This document shows, in pieces, positions 1 through 5,753 of a stretch of DNA of 7,965 bases (position 1 is its first letter; the number at the start of each line of letters is the position of its first letter). The notes under the pieces were generated by a model, which saw nothing but the letters and a program-made list of their open reading frames with translations, searched no databases and was not told the origin of the DNA. The translations under genes were made by a program, and so were the position numbers. This DNA is from Burkholderiales bacterium (lineage in GTDB: Bacteria; Pseudomonadota; Gammaproteobacteria; Burkholderiales; CAIKXV01): positions 1 through 7,965 of the forward strand of contig JAIENF010000002.1 of the NCBI GenBank assembly GCA_019751575.1, given 5' to 3'.

Positions 1-250
1 GCGCGGGCTCGCGGAAGAAGTAGGTCTCGTTGGTGGTGAGCAGGTCGACGGCCATCTGGAACTCGCCGCCGTCGCCGGGTCGTGAGATCAGGTCTGCGTA
101 GGCATCGTAGTCCGCCAAGCCCAGCCGCTGGACGCGCGGACCGAGCCTGGACGAGACCAGTGGCTTCTTGGACTCGTTGAACGACAGTCCGATTGCCGCG
201 TGCATCAGCTCGGTGATGCGGCGGAAGGTGTCGTCACGCAATGCTTGCAT
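1..250 (-). CDS. cheR: CheR chemoreceptor glutamate methyltransferase, N-terminal fragment (cut by window edge)
   Basis: The minus strand from an ATG at 250-248 reads 83 codons without a stop and leaves the window. The product resembles the CheR N-terminal helical domain (residues about 7-60, beginning DTFRRITELM). It then carries the family signature LTTNETYFFREP at residues 71-82, where the S-adenosylmethionine-binding domain begins. CheR methylates glutamates on the signalling helices of chemoreceptors, in the cytoplasm, during adaptation. The start is 48 nt beyond the stop of the upstream receptor gene on the same strand, so the two are probably co-transcribed. No good Shine-Dalgarno sequence precedes the ATG. 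The frame is the same as that of the receptor, with the receptor's TGA as the only stop between them. The beta subdomain that binds receptor pentapeptides would lie in the missing part and cannot be checked. Family assignment is firm; the exact start is likely from alignment with known CheR N-termini recalled from memory. Confidence 0.93.
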   Translation of the reverse strand, partial: MQALRDDTFRRITELMHAAIGLSFNESKKPLVSSRLGPRVQRLGLADYDAYADLISRPGDGGEFQMAVDLLTTNETYFFREPA

Positions 251-298
251 GGGCGGTCCCGAAGGGCGGTGAACAGGGGGCAGGCGAGCGGTGGCCGG

Positions 299-2116
299 TC
301 AGTACGGCCGGAAGTTGGCGTTGCCCTGTGTGCAGGCGGCTGTGCCTCGCCCGGCGTGCGATGCATCAGGGCGGCGGCGCGCCTCTTCGCGCACCGGCGC
401 CGGGGCACGGGTCGTCCGGCCAGCCCGACCGTCGATCACGAAGAACGACACCGAGTCCTGCAGTTGCGATGCCTGGCCCGACAGTTCCTCCGAGGTCGCG
501 GCCAGTTCCTCGGACGCCGACGCGTTCTGCTGGGTCGCCTTGCTCAGCTGCGACATCGCGCCGCTGATCAGGGTGACCGAGTGGCTTTGCTCGGAGGACG
601 CAGCGGTGATTTCCTGCACCAGTTCCGAAGTCTTCTGGATGGACGGGACGATCTCGTCGAGGAGCTTGCCCGCGCGCTCCGCGGTCGACACGCTGTGGCT
701 GGCCAGGTCGCCGATCTCCTTTGCCGCCTCCTGGCTGCGTTCGGCCAGCTTGCGCACCTCTGCGGCGACCACGGCGAAGCCCTTGCCATGGCCGCCAGCG
801 CGTGCGGCTTCGATGGCGGCGTTCAGCGCGAGCAGGTTGGTCTGGTAGGCGATGTCGTCGATGATGCCGATCTTGGCGGCGATCTGCTTCATCGCAGCCA
901 CGGTCTGGGTGACCGCGGCACCGCCTTCGCCGGCTTCCTTGCTTGCCTGGGTCGCCATGCCGTCGGTGACCTTCGCGTTGTCGGTGTTCTGGTTGATCGA
1001 TGCAGACATCGCATCGACCGATTCAGTGGTCTGCTCGACCGAGGAGGCCTGTTCGCTGGCCGACTGCGCGAGGGATTGCGCCGTCGCGCTGACCTGGTTC
1101 GCCGCGCCGGTCAACGCGTCGGCGGCTGCCGTGACCTCGCCCAGTACCCGGGTGAGCTGTTCCGCAGTCCGGTTGCCACAGTCCTTGACCTTAGCGAACA
1201 GGCCCTGGTAGTCGCGTTCGATGCGATACGAGAGGTTGCCTTCGGAGAAGCCTTCGAGGAGTGCGGCGACTTCGTTGAGGCCCTGCTCGCTGGTGCCGAG
1301 CAACTGGTTCACGCCAAGCGCCAGCGACTTGAAGAAGCCCGCCTTGCCGTCCAGCCCGAGGCGGCTGCTGAAGTCGCCTGCGCTGGCCGCCTGCACGATC
1401 CGGTCGATCTCCTGCTCTGTCGCGACCTCCGCCGTGCGGTCGCCCCACTCGACGACCGTGCCGGCGCGCTTGCCCGCATCGTCGAAGATCGGCGTCGCGA
1501 TCAGCGCGAAGATGCGCCCGCCGACGCTGATCTGGGTGCGATGGGTGGTACGCATCGCGGCCAGCATGCCCTTCTGGTGTGCCGGATTCTTGTGGAAGAT
1601 GTCCATGTTGGAGCCCAGGACCTTGCGCGTCTCGAAGCCGGGCAGGGCCTTGCGCAGGTCGGACTCGGCCGCGAGCAGCATGTCCTCCACCGATTTGTTC
1701 ATGAACACGATCTGATTGTCGGCATCGGCGATCATCACGCTGTTGGTCACGGCCTCGAGTGCCGCCTGGATCCGGGTTGTCCGACCGGCCTCCACGGTCG
1801 CGGCGGCCCGGTGCGCGTCCAGTCGGGCGATGGCGTCCGCCAGCGGCGCGAGTTCGCCAGTGAGCGGGCCGCGAACCGTCGCTGCGCCGGCCTCGAGCGC
1901 CTGCAGGCTGGCCGCGGTGTCGGCCAGCTCGCGCCTCAGCGCAGCCACGGCGGTCATGCCCCACGCGGCGGCTGCGAGGCTGGCGGCAGACAGCAGTGCG
2001 ATCACGGGTATCGACGCAGCCCCGGCAGCGCACAGGGCGGCACCGACCGATGCGGGAATGAGCGTGAGCGCGATCGCGACGTGCAGTCGATCGCCATGGC
2101 TTTTCAGGACGGACAT
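299..2116 (-). CDS. Methyl-accepting chemotaxis protein with membrane hairpin, PAS sensor and C-terminal CheR/CheB tether
   Basis: This is an intact 605-residue receptor. Residues 13-33 and 36-58 are hydrophobic with only a short link, so the protein has a membrane hairpin and no periplasmic domain, as in Aer-type receptors. A PAS-like domain spans about 115-230 ([16 protein letters not shown] near 125-140). Two HAMP-like stretches follow (about 240-275 and 283-320). The long signalling helices run from about 325 to 558, with the conserved hairpin tip at about 422-461 ([19 protein letters not shown], then [18 protein letters not shown]). The usual Glu of the AGE motif is Gly442 here. A flexible, Arg/Ala-rich tail (561-600) ends in NFRPY, which fits the aromatic-at-2-and-5 pattern of NWETF-type pentapeptides. 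The sensed signal would be intracellular; no ligand or cofactor can be deduced. The start is supported by GAAGGA 6 nt upstream. It sits directly before cheR and is divergent from the ion channel gene. Confidence 0.95.
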   Translation of the reverse strand: MSVLKSHGDRLHVAIALTLIPASVGAALCAAGAASIPVIALLSAASLAAAAWGMTAVAALRRELADTAASLQALEAGAATVRGPLTGELAPLADAIARLDAHRAAATVEAGRTTRIQAALEAVTNSVMIADADNQIVFMNKSVEDMLLAAESDLRKALPGFETRKVLGSNMDIFHKNPAHQKGMLAAMRTTHRTQISVGGRIFALIATPIFDDAGKRAGTVVEWGDRTAEVATEQEIDRIVQAASAGDFSSRLGLDGKAGFFKSLALGVNQLLGTSEQGLNEVAALLEGFSEGNLSYRIERDYQGLFAKVKDCGNRTAEQLTRVLGEVTAAADALTGAANQVSATAQSLAQSASEQASSVEQTTESVDAMSASINQNTDNAKVTDGMATQASKEAGEGGAAVTQTVAAMKQIAAKIGIIDDIAYQTNLLALNAAIEAARAGGHGKGFAVVAAEVRKLAERSQEAAKEIGDLASHSVSTAERAGKLLDEIVPSIQKTSELVQEITAASSEQSHSVTLISGAMSQLSKATQQNASASEELAATSEELSGQASQLQDSVSFFVIDGRAGRTTRAPAPVREEARRRPDASHAGRGTAACTQGNANFRPY

Positions 2117-2122
2117 TTGGAT

Positions 2123-2128
2123 TCCTTC
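2123..2128 (-). promoter_or_regulatory. Ribosome binding site of the chemoreceptor gene
   Basis: The minus strand reads GAAGGA, ending 6 nt before the ATG at 2116-2114. This fixes the receptor start and shows canonical Shine-Dalgarno use for this gene. Confidence 0.75.
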
Positions 2129-2336
2129 AGGGTGCGCGGAGTCTCATGGCCGAAGCGCGGGCGTGTTCAGTCCGGGCACGGCTCGTTTCATGCAGGGTCC
2201 GAGGTGGGGGGACGCCTGCGACATCTGCAGTGGCATGGGAAGGGCGCTGCATGGGCTGGCCGGGTGATCCGACCTGCCTGTGCAACCTAACGGCTGTGGC
2301 AGGGTGCGGGCACAGTCGGTGCCTTGCCTAGATGTG

Positions 2337-2354
2337 ATAAGTACTATTACTTAT
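2337..2354. promoter_or_regulatory. Perfect 7-4-7 inverted repeat, candidate operator
   Basis: ATAAGTA, a CTAT spacer, then TACTTAT form an exact 7-bp inverted repeat centred 86 bp before the channel ATG and about 230 bp before the receptor ATG. The sequence is almost pure A/T in a GC-rich region. The size and symmetry fit the binding site of a dimeric helix-turn-helix regulator, and parts of it (TACTAT, TACTTA) could also serve as a -10 element. The symmetry is seen directly; the regulatory role is inferred. A repressor here could control one or both divergent genes. Confidence 0.5.
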
Positions 2355-2411
2355 TGCGCTGCGACAGGTACGCTGGGATCGTCCTCCCGCCACAGGCGCT
2401 CACCCAGGACA

Positions 2412-2422
2412 GAGAAGGAAGG
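2412..2422 (+). promoter_or_regulatory. Strong ribosome binding site of the ion channel gene
   Basis: GAGAAGGAAGG ends 9 nt before the ATG at 2432. It is the only strong Shine-Dalgarno sequence in this frame, and it decides the start: an upstream in-frame ATG at 2324 has none and would run through the A/T-rich control island. Confidence 0.8.
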
Positions 2423-2431
2423 TCTGCACAG

Positions 2432-3256
2432 ATGGATTCGATTGCGCGCCGCATCGTCGGCGACCGGCGTTTCGAGCGCCTGATCATCGGCCTGATCGTG
2501 CTCAACGGGGTGCTCGTGGGCCTGGAGACCTCCGCGACTGTCGTCTCGACCGCCGGCGCAGCAATCGACTGGGTCTATCGCGTCATCCTCGCCGTCTTCG
2601 TCGTTGAAGTCGTGCTGAAGCTCGCTGCGGTGGCGCCCGCGTGGCGGCGCTACTTCGGCGATGGCTGGAACCTGTTCGACTTCACGGTCGTGGTGCTTTC
2701 GCTGCTGCCGTTTTCGGGTGAACTGGCGATGGTCGCGCGGCTGGTCCGGTTGCTGCGGGTGCTCCGCCTGGTGTCGGCGCTGCCGAGGCTCAGGCTCGTG
2801 GTCACGACGCTTGTGCACGCGCTGCCGGGCATGGGCCATGTGCTGATGCTGGTGGGGCTGCTGTTCTACATCTATGCCGTGGCGGGATTCCATCTGTTCC
2901 GTGCCGACGATCCCGAACGGTGGGGGTCGCTCGGGGCTGCGCTGCTGACCCTGTTCCAGATCGCGACGCTCGAGGGCTGGGCCGAGGTGATGCGCGCGGC
3001 GATGGAGACCGTGCCGTGGGCCTGGCTCTACTTCATATCCTTCGTGGTCATCGGCACCTTCGTCATGATCAACCTGTTCGTGGCGGTCGTGATCAACAGC
3101 CTGGAGGAGAGCAAGGCGATGCAGGCGGCCGAGGACGAGGATCAAGACGCGGGCGATGCCGCGCCCGCATCGGACGCCGTCCTGCTGGCGGAACTCCGGG
3201 CCGCACGGGAAGCGTTGGCGCGCATCGAGGCGCAACTGTCCAGCCGCAGCGCATGA
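2432..3256 (+). CDS. Bacterial voltage-gated cation channel (NaChBac/NavAb family) with Ca2+-channel-like TLEGWAE filter
   Basis: The product has 274 residues, the usual length for this family, with one six-helix repeat expected to assemble as a tetramer in the inner membrane. The helices are approximately S1 14-32, S2 45-67 (F56 and E59, the charge-transfer site), S3 79-93 (NLFDF, D83), S4 99-122, S5 132-155 and S6 198-225. S4 carries gating arginines every third position (R103, R106, R109, R112). The pore helix leads to the filter T179-L180-E181-G182-W183-A184-E185; typical sodium channels have TLESW here. After S6 (FVMINLFVAVVI) comes an acidic neck (EDEDQD, 234-239). A C-terminal coiled coil follows, with heptad residues L251, L255, A258, L262, I265 and L269. 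It is divergent from the chemoreceptor and probably co-transcribed with the SDR gene. Family assignment is very strong; ion selectivity is inferred and could be Na+, Ca2+ or mixed. Confidence 0.95.
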   Translation: MDSIARRIVGDRRFERLIIGLIVLNGVLVGLETSATVVSTAGAAIDWVYRVILAVFVVEVVLKLAAVAPAWRRYFGDGWNLFDFTVVVLSLLPFSGELAMVARLVRLLRVLRLVSALPRLRLVVTTLVHALPGMGHVLMLVGLLFYIYAVAGFHLFRADDPERWGSLGAALLTLFQIATLEGWAEVMRAAMETVPWAWLYFISFVVIGTFVMINLFVAVVINSLEESKAMQAAEDEDQDAGDAAPASDAVLLAELRAAREALARIEAQLSSRSA

Positions 3257-3294
3257 TCCGGCCGATGTCCAGCCCTGCTGGCGCGACAGCATGA
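3253..3294 (+). other. 13-codon mini-ORF linking channel and SDR genes through ATGA overlaps
   Basis: An ATG at 3253-3255 overlaps the channel stop TGA (3254-3256). It opens a frame encoding MIRPMSSPAGATA that stops at TGA 3292-3294, which in turn overlaps the SDR start ATG (3291-3293). Both junctions are ATGA, the arrangement used for termination-reinitiation coupling. There is no clear Shine-Dalgarno sequence in front of either ATG. It may be a translational relay rather than a gene for a functional peptide, or it may be chance. Confidence 0.35.
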
Positions 3295-4208
3295 CCACGT
3301 CCGGACCTGGGCCGAAAACGGTCGTCGTGACCGGCGCTGCAAGCCAGGTGGGTTTCTTCCTGCTTCCACGGCTGGCTGCCGCCGGTTTCCGCGTGGTCGC
3401 CGTGTCGCGACGGCCGCAGGCCGAGGCGACGGCTTCTTTCGGGCGTGGCTGGCCGGGCCATGATTCGACGCGGTGGGTGACTGCCGACCTGGAGCGGCCG
3501 GCAGGCACGACATGGTCCGATGGAAGCCACGCCTGGATCCATCTCGGGCCCTTGCACCTGCTGCCGCCGGTCCTCGACAGCGGCGGGGCGGCTTCGGTGC
3601 GCCGCCTTGTTGCATTCGGCTCCACCAGCCGGTTCACCAAGGCGCGATCGACGCATCCCCGTGAACGAAAGCTGGTGGCCGAACTCGAGGCGGGAGAGGC
3701 CGGGCTCGCGCGCAGTTGCGCTGCAAGGGATATCGGCTGGACCCTGTTTCGTCCCACCCTGATCTATGGTGCCGGCCTTGATCGAAACGTGATGGTGATC
3801 GTCGCTGCGATCCGCCGGTTCGGGGTGTTCCCGCTCGTCGGTGCGGGCCAGGGGCTTCGGCAACCCGTTCACGCGGACGACCTTGCGGCTGCCTGCGTGG
3901 CGGCGCTGGACAGCCCGGCCAGTGTCGACCGGGCCTACGACCTGTCGGGCGGCGAGGTGCTGGCCTATCGGGAGATGGTTTCGCGAATCTTCGCGGCCGC
4001 CGGCCGTTCGCCGCGCCTGGTGCCGGTGCCCGCCGTCGCGGTCGGGTTCGCCCTGTGGTGCCTGTCCCGACTGCCGCGCTATCGCGACTTCAACATCGAG
4101 ATGGCACGCAGGATGGCCGATGACATGGTGTTCTCCCACGCGGAGGCCACCCGCGACTTCGGCTACCGCCCGCGGTCCTTCCAGCCCGTCGTCGAGCGAC
4201 CCGGCTGA
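3291..4208 (+). CDS. Atypical SDR, NAD(P)-dependent epimerase/oxidoreductase-like protein
   Basis: The 305-residue product has a Rossmann nucleotide-binding start with TGAASQVG at residues 14-21, a variant of the extended-SDR TGxxGxxG motif. Further family landmarks are FGST at 109-112, the motif TLFRPTLIYGAG at 151-162, and QPVHADDLA at 191-199. These are typical of NAD-dependent epimerase/dehydratase relatives. The usual catalytic YxxxK is not visible near 115-130, so it is best placed with atypical SDRs, which may bind NAD(P) without classical SDR catalysis. The substrate is unknown. A hydrophobic stretch at about 243-257 could be a membrane contact. The start is the first ATG that leaves the Rossmann strand intact; Shine-Dalgarno support is poor, which fits translational coupling to the channel gene 34 nt upstream. 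Longer in-frame starts would run inside the channel gene. The family is secure; the function is not. Confidence 0.88.
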   Translation: MTTSGPGPKTVVVTGAASQVGFFLLPRLAAAGFRVVAVSRRPQAEATASFGRGWPGHDSTRWVTADLERPAGTTWSDGSHAWIHLGPLHLLPPVLDSGGAASVRRLVAFGSTSRFTKARSTHPRERKLVAELEAGEAGLARSCAARDIGWTLFRPTLIYGAGLDRNVMVIVAAIRRFGVFPLVGAGQGLRQPVHADDLAAACVAALDSPASVDRAYDLSGGEVLAYREMVSRIFAAAGRSPRLVPVPAVAVGFALWCLSRLPRYRDFNIEMARRMADDMVFSHAEATRDFGYRPRSFQPVVERPG

Positions 4209-4238
4209 GCGACTGGCTGGAGCAACGCACCGAAGCGG

Positions 4239-5519
4239 TCACCCGGGCGGCGCTGGCGGCGAGGCTCGTGCGCTGCCTTCCCCCTCCAGTTCGCGCGGCC
4301 GGATGATGCTGAACACGAGCAGGGCCGCGAGCATCAGGACTGCAATCGAAGCGAAGGCCGCAGTCCATCCCGCGGTCGACATGCCGCCGGAGAGGTCGAG
4401 GATGAAGCCGACCATCAGCGGGCCGACGAAGCCCCCGGCATAGCCCAGCATCGAGTGGATGGCCAGGGTGGCTCCGCGCCTCGCCGGGTCGGCGGTACCG
4501 GCGGTACCGGCGGTCAGCGAGGACGAATCGAGCCACGCCACCATGCCCCACAGGAAGACCAGTCCGACCGCGACCAGGTAGCTGCCGGTGCCGAGCCAGC
4601 CGATGCTGCCTGCCACCAGCGCCGAGCCAGCCATGGCCACGGTGACCAGGCGCCGGCGTCCGATCCGGATCGAGGCTTCATTGCCGGCGATGCTGGCCAC
4701 CGTCCCGGCCAGCGCAAGCAGCGTCAGCACGGTCGTCGGCGCCAGCGCAGGGGGCGCGCCGCCGGCAGCCAGGGCGACATAGCCCAGGAATGCAACGCCC
4801 CAGCCCCGGATCGCGTTCATCTCGAGCGTGTGGACGCAATAGGCGAGCGCATAGGCCATCGCCGACCGGTTGGCCAGCACGGGACGGAAATCGTAGAGCG
4901 AGCCTCCGTCGGCCGGCTTCACCGGCGCCTTCGGGCTTTCCCTTGCCGGTACCCGCCAGGCGACCAGCAGCCAGGCGAGCGCCGCCGTTCCGGCAACCAT
5001 GACGAACGCGACGCGCCAGCCGAAAAGCCCGTCCAGCAGGTCGGCGCAGGCGAACGACGCCGCCCCCGAGATGCCGATCGACGCCGCATGTCCGGTCACT
5101 GCGCGCGACATCAGCCGGGGGTCGACCCGGTCTGCAAGCAGCTTCAGGCCGGTCATGTAGGTCCCGGCCCAGCCGATGCCGGTCAGGGCACGCAGCAGCA
5201 GCGCCGACCAGAAGCCGTCGGCCAGCCAGCCGAACAGCAGGTGCCCGAGGATCGTGCAGCCGACACCGAACAGGTAGACCCGCTTCGGGTCGACCCGGTC
5301 GGTCAGGGTGACCAGCACCGGCACCGCGAGCATGTACGCGCCGTAGAAGGCGGCCGTGATCCATCCTGCTTCGCTGTTGGACAGCGACCAGCGCTGCATC
5401 ATGCCGGGGAGCAGGGCGGGCCAGAAGAAGGCGCCGATCTGCACCAGCACCTGGGCGAAGCACACCAGGGCGACGAGGCGCGCGAGCGACCGCGGGTCCT
5501 GGGCGCGTGCGCCGGTCAT
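4239..5519 (-). CDS. MFS transporter, 12 transmembrane helices
   Basis: The 426-residue product is hydrophobic throughout, with twelve predicted helices in two halves separated by a polar loop at about 189-218. The loop between helices 2 and 3 carries a motif-A-like LTDRVDPKRVY (72-82), as in major facilitator permeases. Helix 7 contains charged residues in CVHTLEMNAIRGWG (H230, E233, R238), likely lining the substrate path. It would act as a secondary transporter in the inner membrane; the substrate is not evident. The ATG at 5519-5517 is preceded by only a weak GGGCAGG-like site. The gene starts 50 nt after tRNA-Ser on the same strand and converges with the SDR gene, with only 30 bp between the stops. 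An in-frame 9-bp tandem repeat encodes the TAGTAGTA stretch at 336-343. The divergent amidohydrolase makes an organic acid substrate plausible, but this is only context. Confidence 0.92.
   Translation of the reverse strand: MTGARAQDPRSLARLVALVCFAQVLVQIGAFFWPALLPGMMQRWSLSNSEAGWITAAFYGAYMLAVPVLVTLTDRVDPKRVYLFGVGCTILGHLLFGWLADGFWSALLLRALTGIGWAGTYMTGLKLLADRVDPRLMSRAVTGHAASIGISGAASFACADLLDGLFGWRVAFVMVAGTAALAWLLVAWRVPARESPKAPVKPADGGSLYDFRPVLANRSAMAYALAYCVHTLEMNAIRGWGVAFLGYVALAAGGAPPALAPTTVLTLLALAGTVASIAGNEASIRIGRRRLVTVAMAGSALVAGSIGWLGTGSYLVAVGLVFLWGMVAWLDSSSLTAGTAGTADPARRGATLAIHSMLGYAGGFVGPLMVGFILDLSGGMSTAGWTAAFASIAVLMLAALLVFSIIRPRELEGEGSARASPPAPPG
4491..4517. repeat. 9-bp tandem repeat inside the MFS gene (two exact copies and a partial third)
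   Basis: GGCGGTACC occurs at 4491-4499 and 4500-4508, and a third unit begins GGCGGT at 4509. The unit is three codons long and encodes repeated T-A-G on the minus strand (residues 336-343, a loop between helices). Expansion or contraction would keep the frame, so it may vary in length between strains. Confidence 0.7.
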
Positions 5520-5535
5520 CTGCTACGGCCTGCCC

Positions 5536-5556
5536 CGGCGGCGTGCCGGGCCGCCG
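5536..5556 (-). other. GC-rich hairpin between tRNA-Ser and the MFS gene
   Basis: CGGCGGC and GCCGCCG form a perfect 7-bp stem around a 7-nt loop, starting 13 nt after the tRNA CCA and ending 16 nt before the MFS ATG. There is no U-run after it, so it is not a standard intrinsic terminator. It could help define tRNA 3'-end processing or affect access to the MFS ribosome site. Confidence 0.4.
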
Positions 5557-5569
5557 CGACCGGCAGAAG

Positions 5570-5662
5570 TGGCGGAGAGAGAGGGATTCGAACCCTCGAT
5601 ACGGCTTTTGACCGTATACCCGCTTTCCAGGCGAGCGCCTTCAACCACTCGGCCATCTCTCC
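5570..5662 (-). tRNA. tRNA-Ser, anticodon GGA
   Basis: The minus strand gives a complete class II tRNA of 93 nt. The acceptor stem GGAGAGA pairs with TCTCTCC, followed by discriminator G and an encoded CCA (5570-5572). The anticodon stem CTCGC/GCGGG encloses loop CTGGAAA, giving anticodon GGA, which reads UCC and UCU serine codons. The long variable arm has stem ATACGG/CCGTAT, typical of serine tRNAs. The T arm is GAGGG-TTCGAAT-CCCTC. All arms are intact, so it should be functional. The MFS gene lies 50 nt downstream on the same strand. Confidence 0.97.
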
Positions 5663-5700
5663 GCTGTCGATGCTGCCGTGCTGCATGCGGCCGGAACCTG

Positions 5701-5718
5701 CCGCGATCGCGGATGATA
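5701..5718 (-). promoter_or_regulatory. Candidate tRNA-Ser promoter -10 element with GC-rich discriminator
   Basis: On the minus strand TATCAT (5718-5713) lies about 50 nt before the tRNA 5' end and is followed at once by the perfect 12-bp palindrome CCGCGATCGCGG (5712-5701). A GC-rich discriminator next to the start point is a known feature of stringently controlled stable-RNA promoters. The -35 is poor: TTAGCA at 5743-5738 would need a 19 nt spacer. The palindrome is seen directly; the promoter role is inferred. Confidence 0.4.
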
Positions 5719-5737
5719 CGCCAGCCGCGCCCGTCCT

Positions 5738-5746
5738 TGCTAACAT
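5738..5746 (+). promoter_or_regulatory. Extended -10 promoter placed for a leaderless amidohydrolase mRNA
   Basis: TGCTAACAT combines a TGn extension with the -10-like hexamer TAACAT. Its last base is 8 nt before the A of the ATG at 5754, so transcription would begin at or within a base or two of the start codon. No Shine-Dalgarno sequence precedes that ATG, which agrees with leaderless translation. No clear -35 was found, as is tolerated for extended -10 promoters. Confidence 0.4.
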
Positions 5747-5753
5747 CGACCGC

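Larger units (their letters stand above)
2117..2431. other. Divergent intergenic control region between chemoreceptor and ion channel genes
   Basis: These 315 bases separate two genes that point away from each other, so they must carry the promoters of both. I see no gene in it. Its most distinctive content is an A/T-rich island at about 2334-2356 with a perfect inverted repeat (listed separately), in otherwise GC-rich DNA. I looked for a sigma-28 flagellar promoter (TAAA, about 15 nt, GCCGATAA) on the receptor side and for a sigma-54 GG/GC pair, and found no convincing match. Sigma-70 hexamers are also not clear: TTGCCT at 2324-2329 lies upstream of TACTTA at 2348-2353 with an 18 nt spacer, a poor match. 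Confidence 0.6.

Noticed and set aside
200..2290. Long open frame on the plus strand (696 codons) opposite the chemoreceptor
   Set aside because: It is the antisense shadow of the intact MCP gene in GC-rich DNA; the product is Arg/Gly/Asp-rich without domains, while the minus strand has clear family motifs and a ribosome site.
2324..2431. N-terminal extension of the channel from an ATG at 2324
   Set aside because: It has no ribosome site, would cover the inverted repeat, and adds 36 residues not seen in the family; GAGAAGGAAGG before 2432 decides the start.
2351..3757. Minus-strand open frame of 468 codons opposite the channel and SDR genes
   Set aside because: The product is low-complexity and rich in His/Arg/Gln with no domain; both plus-strand genes show strong family motifs.
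4209..4238. Bidirectional terminator between the convergent SDR and MFS genes
   Set aside because: The 30-bp gap shows no inverted repeat or T-run.
5570..5597. tRNA-Ser 3' end as an integration (attachment) site
   Set aside because: No integrase gene and no second copy of the tRNA 3' sequence is seen in the window.
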